A stretch of DNA of 64,000 bases from Anolis sagrei (Eukaryota; Chordata; Lepidosauria; Squamata; Anolidae): NCBI RefSeq assembly GCF_037176765.1, contig NC_090022.1, positions 71,658,709-71,722,708 of the forward strand, read 5' to 3'. Both the position numbers and the translations under genes were made by a program. Positions 59,350 to 64,000 of the stretch are shown here, one piece after another. Positions within the stretch are counted from its first letter, which is position 1; each line of letters opens with the position of its first letter. The notes beneath the pieces are model-generated. The model made no database searches. It was not told where the DNA came from and was given only the letters and a program-made list of their open reading frames with translations.

Positions 59350-59960
59350 TGTGTGTTTTAAAAACGTTATTAGTGTTATTTATATCTCACTTTTTCTCCA
59401 GTGTTATGAAAATAGCACTTCCAACACGCTTTACTCCGTGTTCAATCAGATTCGGAGTGAGTTAGGAGCCAACGTCACTTTAGCTTTCTGCACATTTGAT
59501 TCATCTCTGTTAGTTCTGCATTATACCATGGAGCTGACTTCGCTCTGCTCTGTGCCAGAAGACATTCAGGAGCAATTGTGTCTATGGCCCTAGCAACCTC
59601 CGCTTATGGATTCAGTTGGATTCCTGATGGCTCTTGGGGATTTTCCTGCCTCCATGGAAGGGGATTCTGTCAAAGCTCTGGCAGACCTTTGGAACACTTA
59701 ACCCCACTGGTTTCATCTAGCCTGGTCTCAGTAACACACACCAGGTCATCTTGTTCTTCTAGGATCAAGTCTGGATAGTAGATGTTTTGCCATTTACTGA
59801 CCTGGCATTTAACAGCAGCAGTTTTAGACCAGAGGGATTGCCACCATGGATATCCAAGTTACTTACTGGAGGAGACCATCTGGGGGTAGTTAGAAATCTA
59901 CTGCTATGGTGGTAATCAATTTGTTTCCTCCTCCTGCATCTCCTCCTACCCTGAATTACC
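59350..59960 (-). mobile_element. L2-type LINE, endonuclease region
   Basis: The minus strand reads GLKLLLLNARSVNGKTSTI, then QDDLVCVTETRLDE, the front of an APE-type endonuclease. Later it has ARAIDTIAPECL and SAPWYNAELTEM, the spacer before the RT. Several stops and shifts mark it as dead. It is not a host gene. Confidence 0.72.
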
Positions 59961-62892
59961 TCAATGGTCCCTTCCTACTCCTTCAACCCAATGCAAATGC
60001 ATCTAATGTTTCAAGATGGAAATTCTATGTCTTTGAGACAAGAATTTGATCTAATCAGTGCTTGTAAGGCTTTCTTATCTTATTTTTCATCTAATATACT
60101 ATTCCTTTATTTTATGGAAACCCAATGTGGGTTGGCATCTAGTGGCTCACAGACTAGAATTGTTTTATGGATCCGCATTTTGAGTAGTCAGGATGAGAAA
60201 TCTTTCAGATCCAGTTCAATTCTTGATAGTTTATTTCTCTGCATCAGTTCTGTTGGAGAAAAGAGACACTTTAATTGCACTATTTGCTTTGTGTCCTTCC
60301 TCCTTTCTTCCTTGACAGAGAGTGGCTCCAAAAATCGGCTTTATAGATAAAATCCATCAACATACAATAAGTGTCACAATGGAAAGAATTGAAATAAAAC
60401 TCTACAGGAAAGCAGAAATTCTAAACAGCATGTAAATAAAGCCCAGAAAAACTCAGAGAGACATGTATTGCCTCTTAACACTTTTTAGCTAGTAATGAGC
60501 AAACCTTTCCATCATCTTTGTGTCACAATACTTGAAATTAAAGGTGGGGAAATGACATTATGAAGCAATTCAGTCAGTGTTTAATGTCCCTTCCCCTTTC
60601 AGTTATTCTAACTCCTTTGCCAGGAAAAGAATATGAATTTATTTCAGTTTCTATTTTTCCATCTAATTATTTATCTGAAATGTAGTAATGGCTTTAACAA
60701 ATCTTGTGAACAGATACTATAGCTAAATATTTTATTTAGTTCAATGAAGAAAACTCTCCAATTGGGTGTTTTTATAGAAAGAAAACTGGAAGAAGGGTAA
60801 AAACACTGATTTTTGATGTTTTAAAATTATTCTGACTGGGGAGAAAATTAGCCAGTGTACAGTATTTTGTCTGATGAAGTACCCCTGTCGTCCACCTGGT
60901 GGTGCCCTTCCTCCATATGTTTACTACTGAGTCTCCTTCACACTCTGTGACATACAAAAAATGACCCAAGTCCAGGTCTCTGTGAGATGTCTGAAAATGA
61001 CCATTGACAAAAAAAATCCTACCTTTGCAACCCAGGTGGGTTTTTAAATGGCACACATGCTTGTTTTCTCAAAATTTGCTGCAATTCAGATGGACATTAA
61101 ACACTGACTGAGTTTGCATATATATGGGCAATATGCTTCTTTTTTTGTATGTTATCCCCAGCTATACTATTCCAAAGGTTGCTAAAGCTCAGATAACTCA
61201 GTTACCTTGGAATGGTTTGTGTGTCCATGTTTCCTACTTTCTGACCTCAGCATCAATTGGAGACAGTATTGTGTGATGAACTATTGTGTGAATGGTCAAA
61301 TACTGGAGATGCAAAACAGAGGCTCTATATAATGCTGGGAATGCAGCTTGTGGGATATTTGGGATGGTTACAGGGAAAGACAGCTGGTAGGCTTGTTGCA
61401 GAGCTGTTTTTTCCCCTAGAGGACGGCAATGCAGTTCACAGGAAAGATATATGGCTTTTGTAACACCGAGGTTGATGGGCTCATACAGTCTAAAACTAAA
61501 TGCTATCCTGTCCAATCCTCTACCAGTGTGGAAATCCATGACTAAAGTATCATTAAAAGGTGGTCACCCAACCTCTGTTTCAAAACCTTCAATGAAAGAT
61601 TCTCTACCAGCTTATGAAGTAGTCTGTTCCACTGTTAAAAAGTTCTTATCAATAGGCAGCTCTTCATTTAGTCAGAAACTCCCTTTTTATAACTTGAATC
61701 CATTGGTTTGAATCTTGTTTTGTGCAGGCTCATCTCATATCGGAAAATGCAATCAAAGTAAGTGATCCAAATTCCTACATATTGGATAGAACCCTTTGAC
61801 ATGTTTTCCCCTTAGCCTTCAGATACTACCCTGTATCCTTTCTTTGATTCTTCCTAGAACCCACCTAAAGCTCTGGGTAGTTGCTCATGAATCCACTCTC
61901 AGTTCTAAAGTTCTTTTGATTCCCAGTCTACATGATTTTCTAGCCAAAAGGGAACATTCATACTCAAGAGGAAAGCATTAGCAGACAATGGAGAGACACA
62001 GAATATGTAGAAATACCCAAAAACCCATCAGAAGGGACTCCCAAGCCATGTCACTGAGGACTGAAGGTGTTCTTTGGCAAAGGAATGTAAACAAGATATG
62101 GTCCAAACTGCAGTATTGTGTTGTATAACCCAGTGGTAACTTACTAATAGACTCTAGGCTATCGGGTAATAGGTTCAATGAACTGAATATACATGTTGAC
62201 TGGATACATTTTTGAATGTTTGTTTCATATTCTATTTTTGTTACATTTTCCCTTGTTCATATACAGGAATACCAGAGATAAGAAAGTTGGGCATGACTTT
62301 AACATAAAATATCATATAAGAGGCAGAAATAATGTGGAAAAGAAAGGGATAGTTTCCTGCACGACAGAAAGGAAGACCACTGAAATGTATTTCATCCTTT
62401 TAAAAAACAACAACAATATAGTCATGTCAAGTAAGCTTTGCATAAAGAAACAAAGTATTTTGAATCTTTTAGAGACCACTTGAAGGCAGCTTCCAAAATG
62501 AATCCAAGAAAGGCTCCTTCATTCAGTCTCCATTTCTCTTAAGATGTATTGATGTATGCTTTTTTAATGTCCTGGGGACATTATGTAACATACCACATAA
62601 CAATTTTTAAAAATTGGTTAGGCAGAGGATGAGGAAAACTGAAGGGGTTAAACATTTCTGTAAACAGCGTTTTTCCAAAAGCTTTGTTACCTGAGGTTTG
62701 CCTGTTTACATCTGCACGCACATACACACCCACTCAGTCACAGGAGTTTCTCTTGATAAATTTAACACATTACTGTGGCAGTTTTATGCACACAACTTTA
62801 ACGATTAGTAAAAATGAATAGTATGGAGAGTCATCTCCCTTTCACTTCATGATATCATTGAATACCAAAGGATGGTAACCTTATATGAATTG
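59961..62892. other. Gene-poor DNA
   Basis: Old CR1-like sequence (inverse) lies at about 61480-61740. The 128-codon plus frame at 59964-60350 has no recognisable domain. No host exon is supported. Confidence 0.35.
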
Positions 62893-63440
62893 AGAATGCT
62901 TCACATAAAATGCTTGGAGCCAGAAGGATTTTCCCAATTTAGGAATGACTATATTTGCCTGGGTGAGCTCCCACTCTTAGGCCCAGCTTCTGCCAACCTA
63001 GCAGTTCAAGAACATGCAAATGTGAGTAGATCAATAGGAACCGCGTCTGCAGGAAGGTAATGGCACTTCATGCAGTCATGCTGGCTGCATGACCTGGGCT
63101 TAGAAATGGAGATGAGCACCACCCCCCAGTGTCGGACACAACTGAACTTAATGTCAAGGTAAACCTTTACCTTATATTTGCCAATATGTACATAATGAGA
63201 TATTTTAGAAATGGGACCCAAGTCTCAACACAAAATTCATTTATTTTTCATATAAACCTTATACACAAAGTCTAAATGTAATGTACAATCATTTTAATAT
63301 GTTTGTGTATGAAACAAAGCGTGTGCACACTGGCCTATCAGAAAACAAAGGGGTCCCTAGCTCAGCCATCCATGTGGGCAATCTTGAATTTTGAAATATT
63401 TCAGATTATGGAATTCCAGATAAGGGATGCTCAATCTGGA
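62893..63440. mobile_element. Tigger-like MITE interrupted by a SINE
   Basis: The left part (aaaatgcttggagccagaag) and right part (acataatgagatattttag to ggataagggatgctcaat-type end) are one copy of the 16872/43949 family. The SINE at 62960-63172 lies between them. Confidence 0.65.
62960..63172 (+). repeat. Sauria SINE with 10-bp target duplication
   Basis: 5'-truncated SINE from tgggtgagctcccactct to gtcggacacaactgaactta and a 'aaacctttacctt' end. The flanks carry tatatttgcc at 62950-62959 and 63173-63182. Confidence 0.82.
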
Positions 63441-63725
63441 GTGGAAATAAAACAGTGTCCTGTTAGAAGAGGACAATCCCTGTTCTCTATCCATTCTAGT
63501 GGCACTATTTCAGAAGAAGCACATCTTTCCAAACCTTGTCTTGCCTCACCTTATCTTTGGAACTCTCTCTTGGCATACCACTTGCTTCCTGTCTTTTGGC
63601 ATTAAGTCTTGGTTACACCTTTAGTTTCCTAGTCCTGACATCTTGGACTACAGCTGCAGCAGAAGAAGAGGAAGTAGAAGGAGGAGGGAAAGGAGGGGGA
63701 GGAAGAGTGAGGAAAAAACCCCACT
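63441..63725 (+). mobile_element. Diverged L2-like ORF end and purine-rich run
   Basis: It is a weak match to the LINE end at 57085 (IHSSGTISEEAHLSKPCLAS, then LWNSLLAYHLLP). A GA-rich tract lies at 63655-63715. Confidence 0.4.
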
Positions 63726-64000
63726 ATTTTTCAACTGAATGACCTTAAGATGAGGAGGCTTCTTTAGTATGTTAGGATGCAAATCCCTGGTGCCACTGTT
63801 GTTTCTCCTGGTGACATTGATCTGGTTCTGCCCCAAGCACTGGCACTAGCATCCTGTTTGTGCAGTGTTTGTAAAGAAGACTTTGCAACCAATGGTGTGT
63901 ATTTAATCTCCATTGAAGGCTTTCAGCTGGGTTACAGTTCGGCTGATGACTATAAACTGGGCTGCAATATTCATTTCCCTATCATGTCTTCACACCTGCA

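Noticed and set aside
59351-59778. Plus-strand frames that look like small proteins
   Set aside because: They are the antisense of an L2-type endonuclease region on the minus strand.

Overview
The window is vertebrate nuclear DNA, most likely from an iguanian lizard close to Anolis. The evidence is the interspersed-repeat mix: a Sauria tRNA SINE, an Anolis-type SINE, RTE-BovB, CR1, L2-like and R4 LINEs, a Penelope-like element, and many palindromic non-autonomous DNA transposons. Genes are split into short exons with GT-AG introns. Most of the window is intron and intergenic DNA.

Three host genes are supported. (1) HEMK1, the mitochondrial release-factor glutamine methyltransferase, lies on the minus strand. 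Its first two coding exons are at 8662-8940 and 6677-6768; the rest lies beyond the left edge. (2) C3orf18, a small single-pass membrane protein, lies on the plus strand with coding exons at 24142-24375, 25035-25060, 25432-25561 and 30036-30107. It has a probable CpG-rich first exon ending at 15442. HEMK1 and C3orf18 are divergent, as in mammals, but their promoters are separated by about 4 kb of inserted repeats. (3) A divergent HMGA-family AT-hook gene lies on the minus strand. Three coding exons (51194-51286, 48015-48098, 45734-45781) each carry one AT-hook. Its exon sizes and phases match HMGA2, but the sequence matches neither HMGA1 nor HMGA2.

The most interesting point is the arrangement of C3orf18 and the HMGA-like gene. 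C3orf18 is a paralogue of SMIM29 (C6orf1), which in mammals sits tail-to-tail with HMGA1. Here C3orf18 sits tail-to-tail with the HMGA-like gene. This suggests an ancient duplicated block, and that the gene is a third HMGA ohnologue missing from the human 3p21.31 locus. Its 3' coding exon(s) could not be placed with confidence.

Region by region: 0-6.6 kb, nested DNA-transposon copies in or beyond HEMK1. 6.6-11.3 kb, HEMK1 5' part and promoter, with a palindromic MITE cluster. 11.4-15 kb, BovB LINE and a degenerate telomere-like array between inverted SINEs. 15-31 kb, C3orf18. 31-45 kb, convergent intergenic DNA with an R4 tail and an unexplained open frame at 39.4-39.6 kb. 45-52 kb, the HMGA-like gene. 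52-64 kb, gene-poor repeat-rich DNA with CR1, L2, a Penelope-like element inside a MITE, and a SINE inside a Tigger-like element.
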